Part shown: positions 41,946 to 56,656 of the stretch, piece after piece
Layout: each line of letters begins with the position of its first letter
How positions within the stretch are numbered: position 1 is the stretch's first letter
Source: Warburgia ugandensis
Taxonomy: Eukaryota > Streptophyta > Magnoliopsida > Canellales > Canellaceae
DNA: 64,000 bases
Assembly: GCA_035236585.1 (NCBI GenBank)
Contig: CP141139.1
Coordinates: 19,608,990-19,672,989 of the forward strand
Reading direction: 5' to 3'
The notes under the pieces: generated by a model
Databases searched by the model: none
What the model was told of the DNA's origin: nothing
The model's input: the letters and a program-made list of their open reading frames with translations, nothing else
Position numbers and translations under genes: made by a program

Positions 41946-42738
41946 TCATCATCATCATCATCATCATGATGAAGACCTTATCCCAATAAGGGGTCGGCCA
42001 CATGAATCTTTTTCCTCCATTCCACTCTATTAAATATCATGGCTTTATTTAGTCCCAAAGTTTTTAAATCTTTTCTCTCCACTTCTCTCCACATTCTTTT
42101 GAGCCTTCCCCTTGCCCTTTTAGAACCTTCTACTTGTATTGCCTCACTCCTTCTAATCGGTGTCATTGCTGGTCTCCTTTGAACATGTCTAAACCATCTA
42201 AGTCTAATCTCCCTCATCTTATTACCTATTGGTGCTAAATTTCTCTCTAATATTTTCATTTCTAATTCTATCCTTTCTTGTTTTACTACTCATCCATCTC
42301 AACATCCTCATTTCTACAACTCTCATCCAATGAGTATGATGTTCCTTAACTGCTCAACACTTTGATTCATAGAGCATAGCTTGCCTTATGGCCATCCTAT
42401 AGAATTTTTCTTTTAGTTTGAGTGTCACCCACTGATCACACAAAACTCCAGATGCACATCTTCATTTGTTCTAACCCGCTTAGATTCTCTAGGTAACCTC
42501 CCTAGTACTCTCTCCACTCTCATGAATCATTGATCCTAAGTACCAAAAGTGGTCTTTTACGGGGACTTCTTAGTTATCAATCTTGACTGGTGTTCCACTC
42601 TTACTCTCCTTGCTAAAATTATATTTCATATATTCTGTCTTAGTTTGGCTAATTTTAAATCCTTCAGATTCTAATGCTTCTCTCCATAACTCTAGCTTTA
42701 TGTTTACACCCTCCCTTCTCTCATCAAGTAAGACCTCA
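41946..42738 (-). mobile_element. 5'-truncated RTE-type LINE with target-site duplication
   Basis: Reverse orientation, with the 3' microsatellite tail (ATC)n on the left (41946-41967). The minus-strand frame 42259-41978 encodes an RT C-terminal tail: 'RLRWFRHVQRRP', 'RARGRLKRMWREVERKDL', 'NRVEWRKKIHVADP'. Further RT homology upstream (to about 42738) has stops. A 13-bp direct repeat atttatcttacat flanks it (41933-41945 and 42739-42751). The same insertion is in U3; U1 has the empty site near 16316-16329. Confidence 0.92.
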
Positions 42739-42889
42739 ATTTATCTTACATACGAACTAAAATTTCTGCTACATATAACAGTGTAATGGGCCAAGACAAC
42801 TAGCACAAGTGATCCCACACAAACCGATACCTTCTTGCTATCTCATAAATAAAGATGGGATGCTAGTGGGTCTAGTCTCAGTAATAGTG

Positions 42890-45800
42890 ATGGTATGTTT
42901 GGATGTCAATTATTTTGCCTATTATCAATCTTAATTTAGTCTTAATATGTGAAATTATTTATAAGTTATAGGAAAAAATGTAAGAGCTCCTATTGTGGTT
43001 CCAAGAGGAGATGGATTGGGCCCAAATAGAACTTTTAAAAAAATTTGCAAACTTGAAAATAAGAGATGTTCTATTTTGAAAAATAACTAATGCATGACAC
43101 ATATACAACAATGCTTCAAGGATATATATTGGATACAGTCCAATCCTTAGCACCTACATCCATTCTCACAAAGGCAAATAAGCTTCGAGTCACTCAAGGT
43201 TATCTCTACCTTGAGGTTCCACTAAATTTCTAAAAGATTTATTCTCCACTAGTTGACACTATGCTTACCAACAACTAGGAATACAACACTTGCACAAGTT
43301 CTTCCTTTTATAGCCCTTGGAAAACAATCCCTTTTGAGTAAATTGAGAGTAACACCATTGTCATAAGAGCAACAAAACTCTCTAAGAGATAAGTTTTGAA
43401 AAAACTAGATTCTCTCTTTTAGAGTAACAACATCTCTACGAAGATTGTAGAGATATAGAAGATTAATAATCTTTACAAGTAGAAAGAATTAGCATGCGAA
43501 CTTGAATATTTGCTTGATATAGTAATTTGGATTGCTTGCTTGATTATCCTTCTTTTCATCTTTTTCTCCATTTAAATCTTCAAAATAAGCTTGGGTTTAT
43601 AATCATGAATTCAAAATAGTTGTCGAATCTAATAGTCTACCCGTTGGTTTTGAAATAGATTCATTGAACTACAAAATATCTAGCACTTGAAGTTGACATT
43701 CTGACTCATTAAGTATCTCATCAACCGCGGGTTGTCAATCAGTTGGAGTCAAATCAGATCCACCCATTTCAATATCTTGCTCTAAGAATCCTAATCAATT
43801 TAGGTCTTAGTAGACAATTCCTTGGATCTTGTGCTCGATGTTCAATTCCTTATTCATTTAGAATAGGATCCAAATTTGAATGGTTTTTGATATGATCCAA
43901 GAAAAAAATGTAAGAATATTTATTATCATAAAAATAAGTAACACATGAATGCGAGGTAACTAAATCATGTAAATATTATCACCAAGTTGTATAATCACTT
44001 GGCTATACGCAAACAAAAAGAACGTAGGAAACTTTAGTAAAGAGTTTACTGTACAAAGCAAAACTAGAAAGTTAAGCCCTAAAGGCAAGAGAACCTAGAA
44101 GAAAGGAAACATGATTTACTTAGTCATTTTACAGATTTTGTTATATTAGTATAAGAAGGTCTTAAGAAAAATTAAGTACATTTTAGTCTTTTAAAAATAC
44201 ATAGGATTTTGGATGATCAGACAATTATAAACACTTGTTCATGCACGAACCTAATAAAAATTGGATCATAAAAGCAATAATAGAATTTGATTAGATATAT
44301 ATTGAATTAAGTGTTCAAATACTAACCAAATCTAGTTAGATGATTTGACTACGACAGACCATCTTAACCAATTGACACTCCTACATCTATTGAAAGATAT
44401 ACAATTTTCCAAAGGATTTCCCCTAACTAGCCAACTAGTTGGTTCCACTAGCCAGTTGATGTAAAAACTAGTTGTTCAAACCCATTGTGCTATCTCAAGA
44501 GACCAATTGAAGGATTTCTTAGACCGGCTGGTTGTGCCCAAACTAAGTAAAGTTTTCCAATTCTTTTTAGTCGGTAGACCATGTTAAAGACCAATTAACT
44601 TCTTCCTCTTCTTCTTCAAGTTCAAGTCTTTCATCAATTAGTTGTTCAAGTTATATTGACCTATTGATGCTACCAATAATGTTTGAGTATCTAATCACAC
44701 TTTGAGCAATTGGTCGGTTAGCATGTTGACCAGTTGAATTCTTAATCAAGTTAGTTTCTTCTTCATAAGTCAGTTAGAGATATCCAATGACCAAGTGGCA
44801 GTAATTGAAGCATTTTGCACTTAGGTGAGATTCTGGTAGCCCATTGGATTTGCTTGACCTTAGTTGAATCTCCTTTGTTTGTTGAACATCAACTACTTAC
44901 TTGATGAAGTAGATATGTTGATGAGCGTAAAATACATAGAAATTCATCTATCTTTATGAGATTAAGATTAATTCTTTGGCACTATTCTCGCCGATGTACG
45001 TAGGTCATAACAGGTTACCCTTGCACATAGAAACATGGTTAGATCATTAAGATCAATGATTTCTCATCATCAAAATAAAAAAGGGCTTGGGCTAACACCT
45101 ATAACAAGGTGGAGGGACTTGGGATGTTTTTCAGGAAGCAATGATATTTTGTCTCCAATAATAGGACAAGATACATATGGCCGAGTATGAACATATGGGC
45201 AAGGAATCTTACTTCTGACATATATGGTGCAACGAAAACCTGCTTCGAGGCCTTTAGAATGGAATCTAAAAATAGGGAGGAAATAATAAGATTGGGAGAA
45301 AGTTTTAGATCATATTTCTTGAACTAGGGAATATGCTTAGAAGACATGGAAGGAAGAATGGATGCTCGAGCATGTGAGACTCTTATGGATATAATAAGGA
45401 GGATGTTTAGAGGAATTGGATTACCATCACTTGCTTCGAGTAACTGGCAAATAAACATAGTCCATATTAAATTTGAATTATTTCTGTAAGAAATTTAAAA
45501 TCAAAGTACATTTTCGAGATATGTCATATACATCTTACTTCACTCATTTTAAATGTAACAAAATGTATTCTTCCATCAGTAGGATTTGTTGCATCTAGGG
45601 GTGTGGGCATCTTTGGATAGCCATGTAGCTCCATCCACAGAATGATGACTCAAGAATGTTTTCTTACATTTTTCCTTTTTACAGCTTTTGCTCCTTTACA
45701 CATATGTTGTGTTTACTTGAAGTCGAACTTCTAGGTGTCTAAACTTTATAATTTATCTGGTTGTTGAAATAAGACTTTAACATATAATAATATCACGATA

Positions 45801-47591
45801 TTATCAGTTTCATTTTCTTTTTTATTCTTGTGTTAGTTTCATCAAATTTTTTGTTTTATTTCATCTATATAAGTGATGCGAGTTTCACTAACTAAATGGG
45901 CTAGTGTCACTTAAGTTGAACTTTTTTGATTCCCTAATCAGTTATGTCCTTTGTTGTCTTTTCAATCTCAATTTACCAACTCACGCTTTGCATGTAGATT
46001 TAGGTTTCATGCATATGTTGTTTGATTTTGAATGCTTGCAGCTATTTCTAAATGAAAGTTATGAACTTCATGCTCATCAAGTAGTCATCTAACCAAGTAC
46101 CTCTGCATTGAATTGACATTTTGATCTACTTATCTCTTAATTATAAATTTAACTAATATTATTTTTACATATTTTGAAGGTAAATAAGGCACCTCAAAGA
46201 GTACTTACTAGTTGTAGTACTACAACAAATCATCATCATTTATACGATACTTGGTTTCCATTTATGGTCACTAGTTATTAATCAAGCCTTATAAGCATTA
46301 TTCACCCTTATTATTGCTTGTACATTGACAAATGTGTAGCGAATGTCTGACCATATAGGAAGAAATTACTATAAGAGTCTACTGATTTATTTATAGATTT
46401 TAATCTGCATGTAATATGATACTTAAGTTGAATACTATTTTGATGGTTTTAAGAAAAGCTATGATTTTAGATGTGTAAACTACAAGTGGGCAAATGATTT
46501 TTAGACCCATGGTTCTCTCAAGCTAGTGTTATCTTTGGATTCTTCCAAGTATCTTAGTTAATAATATTATACTCAAAACTTATGATATTTGGAAGACCAA
46601 TACTAACTTCAAGGCATTCCATCTGTTCTTCTTGAACCTCCATTTTTGTTAAGTTGCTAAAACCTATTTTAATATTTCTACTTCAAATCTACAACATGCC
46701 ATAGGTTTGCTATTAATTGACTTATGGACCAATGGTCATGATTGCATCCTTGTTTTTGTATTTCTTTCCATTTTGCACCTAATAATTGCTTAAGAATGTT
46801 TTCTTATTTTGAATTAGCTTTTCCTCAAGATTATTCATTATTCTATGATGTGAATTAGTGATCACTTTCTTGGCTTCTTAGGATACAAATGATCATGAAC
46901 ATGTTGTATGGTTTTATGAAGTGAAAACTTTCATGCCCTTGTGAGAAATGATTTTTTCATTTGATTTTTGAAGTGGTAGCTTTGATGGTGTTTGTATCAC
47001 TCTTCGATGGTCAGTAAGGGCTTCATTGTACAATCTTTCAGCCTATGTTTGAGAATTCGGCCTAGTATATCAATCCACTGAAGATTAATTGCCAATAGAT
47101 TAAATTGTAGCAGCATTTTGATTTCCTACTAAAGTATTTTTAAAGGGTTGAAGTGTTGGGTGTGTTTTTTGTTACCTCCCAAAGCTAAGTGCTGACTCTT
47201 ACAGGTCATTGGGGATTTACATATACTCTATTTTTTGTTTAAGGGGACTGATATTTGATTTGGGTTCCTATGAGCATCAATCATGGTAATTTGTTTTTTT
47301 CTTTTTTTTGCTGAAAACAGAGTACATCTATTACATGGTGGGCTTCCTATGATATTAGTTAGTGATAACTTTGTAATGCTAGTTTGAAGAATACACATCG
47401 ATGTGCTCTGTAATACAACTTCACAATTAAGGTTTTTCACTATCAATTACAACTTTAGAGCATCATTGATAGTTTAGTTGATGTTGATATTGAATTGATT
47501 TGAATTCAGTTATGTACTCTAAATATTCAATCCGTTATTTTAGTTTTACAATGCTACTCAAAATATTTTTTGGTTGTTTTCTTAACATGGT
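42890..47591 (+). repeat. F2 gene-like repeat, copy C
   Basis: Aligns with copy A from about 16460 onward. One exon-like block is open here as '...MLFDFECLQLFLNESYELHA' (about 45990-46090), where copy A is frameshifted. It has a small deletion near 47410 relative to copies A and B and ends where an LTR inserts at 47592. It contains no complete gene. Confidence 0.7.
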
Positions 47592-48957
<1,366 letters not shown>

Positions 48958-51206
48958 TGTATTATCCTCAATTTTTAACACTAAATTAGTAACAAAATAA
49001 AATTAATTAATTACAAATTTTATGCATAGAATTTGGTTTCGAAACCACTAAATTTAGAATATATACATCGATAAGAATTGAATAGTATAAAAAACATTGA
49101 AAATGGAGATCAGATGAGTGAGATGTGACCATTTTAAGTTACAAGTGTAAATTGGTAAATTATCAAGGATGTGAATTAGAGGTGGTCATTTTTATAACGA
49201 CACCTGAATGAGGAGGTTTGCTTCTGATGCACCTACCTCAGATAAGGAGGTAATGGATAGATTTGTGGATGGATTGACACCTTGGCTAAGAGATCTGGTG
49301 ATTACTTCATGAGCCACAATTGTGCAAGATGCAGCTGACATGGCCTCCATGCTGGAGAAGAATTCACTTAGGACTAGAAGGAGCACATACTAGCCCATTA
49401 AGGGCAAGAGACCTTTTAATGCTATGCAGGCACATAGAGCACTAGGTTATCAGCCACAGACCAAGCCTAGGAGAGACATAGAGAAGAAGAGATGTGATAG
49501 GTGCAAGGGTTGGCACCCTAGGCGAAGGTGTAATAAATTTGATAGACCACAACATCAAAGGCAGCCCCAATAGCAGTGACAGCACCAGCCACCTTTCCAG
49601 AGACAGCCATGAGGTGCTTTAGTTGTAGAGAAGTGGGACATTTCATTAAAGACTGACCTAAGGGATAGAGGAAGAAGCATGTTGAGATGGGTGCAGAGAT
49701 AGCCACCACACTATGTAGTTAGGGACGAGTATTTGCCATCACATCAGGGCAGGCACAAGCCTCACACCAGGTCGTTAAAGGTACTCTTCTAGTCTCAGAC
49801 CAACATGCCAAGGCCCTCTTTAACACAGGGTCCACTCATTCTTTTATTTCATGCATTTTTGCATCTTGCCTTGATGTATGCATGCATAAATTAGCATTTG
49901 GATTGGATATTATGATACCCGTGGAAGACATAGTAAAGGCTACTGAGTATTTCTAGGAGATACATGTGGAGATATCGGGCATGAGGATGGACTCAGACTT
50001 CATTCTATTAGACATGGTCAACTATAGTTATTATATTAGGAATGGATTGGTTAGCTAAGTACTGGGCTACAGTAGACTATTGTAAGAAGCGGGTCATTTT
50101 TTATATACCTAGGCAACCAGAAATATTTTTCTGGGGCAAAAAAAGTCTGGCAAGTACCTGCATCATCTCTGCTATGAAAGCGGCATGATTTTATTCATGA
50201 GGGTGCAGAGCATTCCTTGCTTATGTAATCGTTGAGGACAGAAAGCAGCCACATATTCAAGAGATTGATGTTGTCCGTGAGTTTGCAAATTTTTTTCCTG
50301 AGGAGTTACTAGGATTACTGCCAAGCAGAGAGATTGACTTTACCATTGACCTGATGCCAGGTACCTTGCCTATCTCCAAGGCACCATACAGAATGGCCCT
50401 AGCAGAGTTAAGAGAACTCAAAGTATGGTTGCAAGAGTTACTTGATAAGGGCTTTACCAGGTTGAGTGGATCTCCATGGGGAGCACCAGTCCTTTTTATG
50501 AAGAAAAAGGATGGGTCACTGAGACTATGAATTGACTATAGGTTGCATAATAGCATCACTGTAAAGAACCAATACCCTTTATCACGCATAGATGATTTAT
50601 TTGATCAACTTCAATCAGCATGAGTATTCTCCAAGATCGACTTGAGATCAGGATACCATGAGTTGAGGGTTAGAAAAGAAGGCATCTCGAAGACTGCTTT
50701 TAGGAGTCACTATGGTCACTTTAGTGATGCCGTTTGGATTGACCAACATACCTGCAGTGTTCATGGATCTAATAAACCGTGTCTTTTGAGCTTACTTGGA
50801 TAAGTTTGTGATTGTTTTTGTCGACGACATCTTAGTTTTTTCGCCTAGTTAGAAGGCACACAGGGAGCATCTCCACAGTATTGGGCACACTTCGTCGACA
50901 TCGATTGTATGCCAAGTTTAGTAAATATGATTTTTGGTTAGATCATGTGTAGTTTTTGGGCCACGTGGTATCTAAAGATGGAGTGGCCATTGACCCAACC
51001 AAAGTTGAGGCAGTGCTACATTGGGAGAGGCCCAAGACAGTGGCAGAGATACATAATTTTCTTGGTTTGGCAGGATATTATAGTCTGTTCATTGAGGGAT
51101 TCTCAAAGATTGTGTTACCTTTAACTACCCTGACTAGGAAAGACACTCAGTTCGTTTGGATTGATGCCTGCAAGAAGAGCTTCCAAGAGCTCAAGAGGAG
51201 GCTTAC
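48958..51206 (+). mobile_element. Decayed Tekay/Del-like Ty3 chromovirus fragment
   Basis: AT-rich sequence of unknown origin (48958-49150) precedes gag-, zinc-knuckle-, protease- and RT-like sequence on the plus strand. No LTR is seen on either side. The right end passes abruptly into U3 at about 51207, right after an RT/RNase H connection segment. Confidence 0.8.
49170..51206 (+). pseudogene. Gag-pol of Tekay/Del-like Ty3 element, broken
   Basis: A gag piece 'EVMDRFVDGLTPWLRDLV' lies near 49249-49302. A CCHC zinc knuckle near 49612-49656 reads CFSCREVGHFIKD, then a TGA replaces the final cysteine. A protease-like 'ALFNTGSTHSFIS' near 49813-49851 has Asn for the catalytic Asp. RT motifs follow: '[20 protein letters not shown]', '[15 protein letters not shown]', '[14 protein letters not shown]', 'FVDDILVF' (near 50815) and 'FLGHVVSKDGVAIDPTKVEA' (50956 onward). 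Stops and frameshifts are frequent, so it is inactive. Confidence 0.88.
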
Positions 51207-54200
51207 TTACAAAGTTATTGAATTTATGTAATATCAACAGGGATAGTTGGGCAAAGAAAAAATGGCCCATAAGTCAAGGACAAAAAGGTATGCTAGCATC
51301 AGGGAAGAGGAGGTAATGTTCAGATGCTCGAACTACATTGTCAAAAAAATTTCCATTTATCTTACATCATCATGAAGACCTTATCCCAATAAGGGGTCGG
51401 CCACATGAATCTTTTTCCTCCATTCCACTCTATTAAATATCATGGCTTTATTTAGTCCCAAAGTTTTTAAATCTTTTCTCTCCACTTCGATCCACATTCT
51501 TTTGAGTCTTCCCCTTGCTCTTTTAGAACCTTCTACTTGTATTGCCTCACTCCTTCTAATCAATGTCGTTGCTGGTCTCCTTTGAACATGTCCAAACCAT
51601 CTAAGTCTAATCTCCCTCATCTTATTACCTATTGGTGCTACCCCTAAATTTTCCTCTAATATTTTCATTTCTAATTCTATCCTTTCTTGTCTTACTACTC
51701 ATCCATCTCAACATCCTCATTTCTGCAACTCTCATCCAATGAGTATGATGTTCTTAACTGCTCAACACTCTGATTCATAGAGCATAGCCTGCCTTATGGC
51801 CATCCTATAGAATTTTTCTTTTAGTTTGAGTGTCACCCACTGATCACACAAAACTCCAGATGCACATCTTCATTTGTTCTAACCCGCTTAGATTCTCTAG
51901 GTAACCTCCCTAGTACTCTCTCCACTCTCATGAATCATTGATCCTAAGTACCAAAAGTGGTCTTTTACGGGGACTTCTTAGTTATCAATCTTGACTGATG
52001 TTCCACTCCTACTCTCCTTGCTAAAATTATATTTCATATATTCTGTCTTAGTTTGGCTAATTTTAAATCCTTTAGATTCTAATGCTTCTCTCCATAACTC
52101 TAGCTTTATGTTTACACCCTCCCTTTTCTCATCAGGTAAGACCTCAATTTATCTTACATACGAACTAAAATTTCTGCTACATATAACAGTGTAGTGGGCC
52201 AAGACAACTAGCACAAGTGATCCCACACAAACCGATACCTTCTCGCTATCTCATAAATAAAGATGGAATGCTAGTGGGTCTAGTCTCAGTAATAGTGATG
52301 GTATGTTTGGATGTCAATTATTTTGCCTATTATCAATCTTAATTTAGTCTTAATATGTGAAGTTATTTATAAGTTATAGGAAAAAATGTAAGAGCTCCTA
52401 TTGTGGTTCCAAGAGGAGATGGATTGGGCCCAAATAGAACTTTTGAAAAAATTTGCAAACTTGAAAATAAGAGATGTTCTATTTTAAAAAATAACTAATG
52501 CATGGCACATATACAACAATGCTTCAAGGATATATATTAGATATAGTCTAATCCTTAGCACCTACATCCATTCTCACAAAGGCAAATAAGCTTCGAGTCA
52601 CTCAAGGTTATCTCTACCTTGAGGTTCCACTAAATTTCTAAAAGATTTATGCTCCACTAGGTGACACTATGCTTACCAACAACTAGGAATACAACACTTG
52701 CACAAGTTCTTCCATTTATAGCCCTTGGAAAACAATCCCTTTTGAGTAAATTGAGAGTAACACCATTGTCATAAGAGCAACAAAACTCTCTAAGAGATAA
52801 GTTTTGAAAAAACTAGATTCTCTCTTTTAGAGTAACAACATCTCTACAAAGATTGTAGAGATATAGAAGATTAATAATCTTTACAAGTAGAAAAAATTAG
52901 CATGCAAACTTGAATATTTGCTTGATATAGTAATTTGGATTGCTTGCTTGATTATCCTTCTTTTCATCTTTTTCTCCATTTAAATCTTCAAAATAAGCTT
53001 GGGTTTATAATCATGAATTCAAAATAGTTGTCAAATCTAATAGTTTAGCCGTTGGTTTTGAAATAGATTCATTGAACTACAAAATATCTAGCACTTGAAG
53101 TTGACATTCTGACTCACTAAGTATCTCATCAACCTAGGGTTGTCAATCAGTTAGAATCAGATTAGATCCACCCATTTCAATATCTTGATCATTAAGAATC
53201 CTAATCAATTTAGGTCTTAGTAGACAATTCCTTGGATCTTATGCTTGATGTTCAAATCCTTATTCATTTATAATAGGATCCGAATTTGAATGGTTTTGGA
53301 TATGATACAAGAAAAAAAGTAAGAATATTTATTATCATAAAAATAAGTAACACATGAATTCAAGGTAACTAAATCATATAAATATTATCACCAAGCTATA
53401 TAATCACTTGGCTATACACAAAAAGAAAGAACGTAGGAAACTTTAGTAAAGAGTTTACTCTACAAAGCAAGACTAGAAAGTTAAGCCCCAAAGACAAGAG
53501 AACCTAGAAGAAAGGAAGCATGATTTACTTAGTCATTTTGCAAATTTTGTTATATTAGTATAATAAAGTCTTAAGAAAAATTAAGTACACTTTAGTCTTT
53601 TAGAAATACATAGGATTTCAGATAATCAAACAATTATAAACACTAGTTCATGCATGAACCCAATAGAAATTGGATCATAAAAGCAATAGTAGAATTCGAT
53701 TAGATATATATTGAATTAAGTTTTCAAATACTAACCAAATCTAGTTAGATGATTTGAATACAACAGATCGTCTTAACCAATTGACACTCCTACATCTATT
53801 GAAAGATATACAATTTTCCAAAGGATTTCCCCTAACTAGCCAACTAGTTGGTTCCACTAGCCAGTTGATGTAAAAACTAGTTGTTCAAACCCATTGTGCT
53901 ATCTTAAGAGACCAATTGAAGGATTTCTTAGAGCAGCTGGTTGTGGCCAAACTAAGTAAAGTTTTCCAATTCTGTTTAGTCGGTAGACCATGTTAAAGAC
54001 CAATTAACTTCATTCAAAGTAAAGTCCCACTTCTTCTTCAAGTTCAAGTCTTTCATCAGTCAGTTGTTCAAGTTGTATTGACCTATTGATGCTACCAATA
54101 ATGTTTGAGTATCTAATCACACTTTGAGCAATTGGTTGGTTAGCATGTTGACCAGTTGAATTCTTACTCAAGTTACTTTCTTCTTCATAAGTCAGTTAGA

Positions 54201-54382
54201 GATATCCAATGATGGAGTGGTAGTAATTGAAGCATTTTGCACTTAGGTGAGATTCTGGTAACCCATTGGATTTGCTTGAACTTAGTTGAATCTCCTTTGT
54301 TTGTTGAACATCAACTACTTACTTGATGAAGTAGACTGGTTGGTGGTCGTAAAATACATAAAAATTCATCTATCTTTAGAAG
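51207..54382 (+). repeat. Segmental duplication unit U3, first part
   Basis: It begins abruptly at the equivalent of about 41787 in U2 ('acttacaaagttattgaatt') and follows U2 through the LINE and F2. It is much closer to U2 than to U1. The dioxygenase part of the unit is absent. It is interrupted at 54383 by an LTR retrotransposon and resumes at 61839. Confidence 0.85.
51368..52146 (-). mobile_element. 5'-truncated RTE-type LINE (U3 copy of the same insertion)
   Basis: Same insertion as 41946-42738, with the same 13-bp target-site duplication (51355-51367 and 52147-52159). The 3' ATC tail is reduced to two units. The frame 51668-51381 encodes the RT tail with 'RWFGHVQRRP'. Confidence 0.92.
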
Positions 54383-56632
54383 TGTTAAGTGTTTAATTTT
54401 GGTCAAAATTCCCCTAATTTAGCATTCAATTAGATCATCTAACCGTTCAATTTTACAAAACTTAGCTTGATTTTGAATATAAATCCAATTGACCATCCAA
54501 ACCTTAATTTGTCAAAATCAACGGTCAGATGATCATTAGAGTTCATTAGATGACCAATGTACGGTTCAGATGATTCTAATTTAGTCTTTTCTTTTGCAGA
54601 TCAACCAAAGGACGCACGGATGGATACGAGTAAAAGATAACGGTGCAGATCATCTTAAAGGGCGATGGATGGACCAGATCACCCATGGAGATAGATGAAA
54701 TAGAAATCATGGACAAAATGGAAAGAACATGTAAAGGGCAAATCTTTCCCCCACTTCTCTTTCCTATTCTTCCTCTTTCCCTCCTTATTCTCTTTTTCTT
54801 TCCTTCATTCTCTCTTTCCTTTCCCACTCCTTTTCTTTCTTTTCTTTTTCCTTCCTTTTCTTTTCTTTTCTTTTTCCTTCCTTTTCTCTTTTCTTTCTTT
54901 CTCTTTTTCCTCTTTTCTTTCTTTCCTTTTCCTTTTCCTTTTCCTTTTCCTTCTCTTTCTTTTTCCCTTCCTCATTCTCACGTACCCAACTCTCTCTTTC
55001 TCTCTCTATCACCTTCCTAGGCTGGAAGAGGAAACCCATCACGCCTCTTTCCCTCTTTCATCTCTCTTCTTCTTAATAATATCTCCTTGGCTAGAACATT
55101 GGGAAAAAACAGACCCGTTAATCCCTCTTCTCTTATTTCCTCTCCACCTTTCTCCCTCGCAACTCCATCTTTGGCTGGATCACGTTGGAGGCAAACCTGT
55201 CAACCCCACTTCTTTTCTTCCCAACGTTCTTCTCGTCTTCTTCTCTCAATCCCCTCTCTTGTACACCACACACCACCAAACATCCAGCATCTTGTTCACC
55301 GTCGGCTTCTCTTGTCCAGCACTGTTCATCACGTCGATCTCCATCACCACCCGTCAACAGTTGTCTACCGTGCTCCCACCTTCTCACTTCTGTCTCTCTC
55401 CTATCTTTGGCGATCACCCCAGGCTTCTCTGCCGTTAATCCTTACCACACCACTTCCCAGATCCTCTACCGCACCCCTCTCCTTTATCGTTTTCTTCCCA
55501 ACGCACCAGTCCAGGCTCCCTTCATCCCATCATTGGTCTTTGTTTCACTTCCATCCCATCACCGTCGCACCTCCCCAGCCTCCACTGCCTTCACTGACCC
55601 AGGTTTCATCTCCATCACGCTTGGGTTCTCTTCAACCCAACACGCCCAACCTCCATTTGCATCACCGCTCACCACACATCCTCTGCACCTTTACTCCTCC
55701 ACCCTGCGTTGTTCTCGAACCACCTTCTCACGCTCTCCCTCCTCTGTCCAACCCAAAGCAGTTCCCTACTTCTCTCCATTGTCACCAGTCATCTCTGCCA
55801 AGCGTCAATTTTCCTGTGTCCTTTTTCTCTATCCTTCATCTGCTCCCAGATTTTCTACCGCACCTTCTTCACCTTGCTTGACACACTCTTCTTTGTTAGC
55901 CACTAGCGAGCATAGCACCGCCCGACTCCCAACACCGGTCGTCAACCGCGGATCTTCACCGCACCGATCTCTTCGTTCCTACTCTCCTCCTTTTGCCCTT
56001 TTCTGCCTCTGCCCGATCCGGCGTTTTTCTCATCGCCGGTCGAATCCAAAGTGCATGTCCACTTTTCCCTCTTCTTCTCCGAGTCGCACGGCTCAGGGAG
56101 AGAAAACCCAGGCCCATCTTCTCCTTCTTCCTCTTTCTCCTTTCTTCTTCCCCCTCTACGATTTTCTCATCCACGTTTTTCTCGGTTTTTTTCGGTAAAA
56201 ACCGTAACCCAAAAAATTACACTTCTGCCCTTAAAAGATCTCAGAAATTCCACATCTGTCCTTTTCGTTTAATACCATCCATGTCCTCAGTTTAATACCG
56301 TCTGGGTCCCTAGTTTATTTACTTCTATGTCCTTGTGTTATTCTGGTTTTACATTATCATCATTTTGATTATCCAGGGACAGGCTTATCCAGGACGGCTT
56401 TTAGTTTTATTTTCTGTGTTTTTGGAATAAATAATTGTGTACATTGCAACAATTGAATAAATATAGATTTTATTTTATGGTTAGTTGAATTTTGCTATAT
56501 TCTTTATTTTGATTCTTTTATTAATTAGATTTTATTGAAAACTCCATTTTAAATCAAGTCCTCGTGGGATCGACCCGTACTTGCATAAGCTACCCTACAA
56601 TAGCCCGTGCACTTGCGGTAAAACAATCAACA
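54383..56632 (+). repeat. 5' LTR (2250 bp)
   Basis: Starts TGTTAAGTG and ends CAATCAACA. The middle (about 54745-56170) is extremely pyrimidine-rich. The 264- and 337-codon overlapping frames at 55087-56198 are Ser/Pro/Leu-rich composition artefacts, and the 3' LTR lacks that part entirely. Confidence 0.9.
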
Positions 56633-56638
56633 AGTTTT

Positions 56639-56656
56639 TGGCGCTGTTGCCGGGGA
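56639..56656 (+). other. Primer binding site, tRNA-Asp type
   Basis: TGGCGCTGTTGCCGGGGA begins 6 bp after the 5' LTR. It is complementary to the 3' end of plant tRNA-Asp apart from one T for C. This primer is characteristic of Athila-type elements. Confidence 0.85.

Larger units (their letters stand above)
30327..47591 (+). repeat. Segmental duplication unit U2
   Basis: The second copy of the U1 unit in the same orientation, longer because of added elements: SINE at 30752, copia at about 34078, an extra segment near 38950-39375 and a LINE at 41946. It contains dioxygenase copy 2 and F2 copy C. Its right side is cut by an LTR starting at 47592. The stretches 30952-32176, 37257-37521, 38254-38949, 39376-40330 and 40413-41945 show only AT-rich sequence matching U1, without genes. 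Confidence 0.85.

Noticed and set aside
55087..56198. Overlapping 264- and 337-codon frames in the 5' LTR
   Set aside because: Ser/Pro/Leu-rich translations of a pyrimidine-rich tract with few stops in any frame. The block is absent from the 3' LTR and no motif is present.
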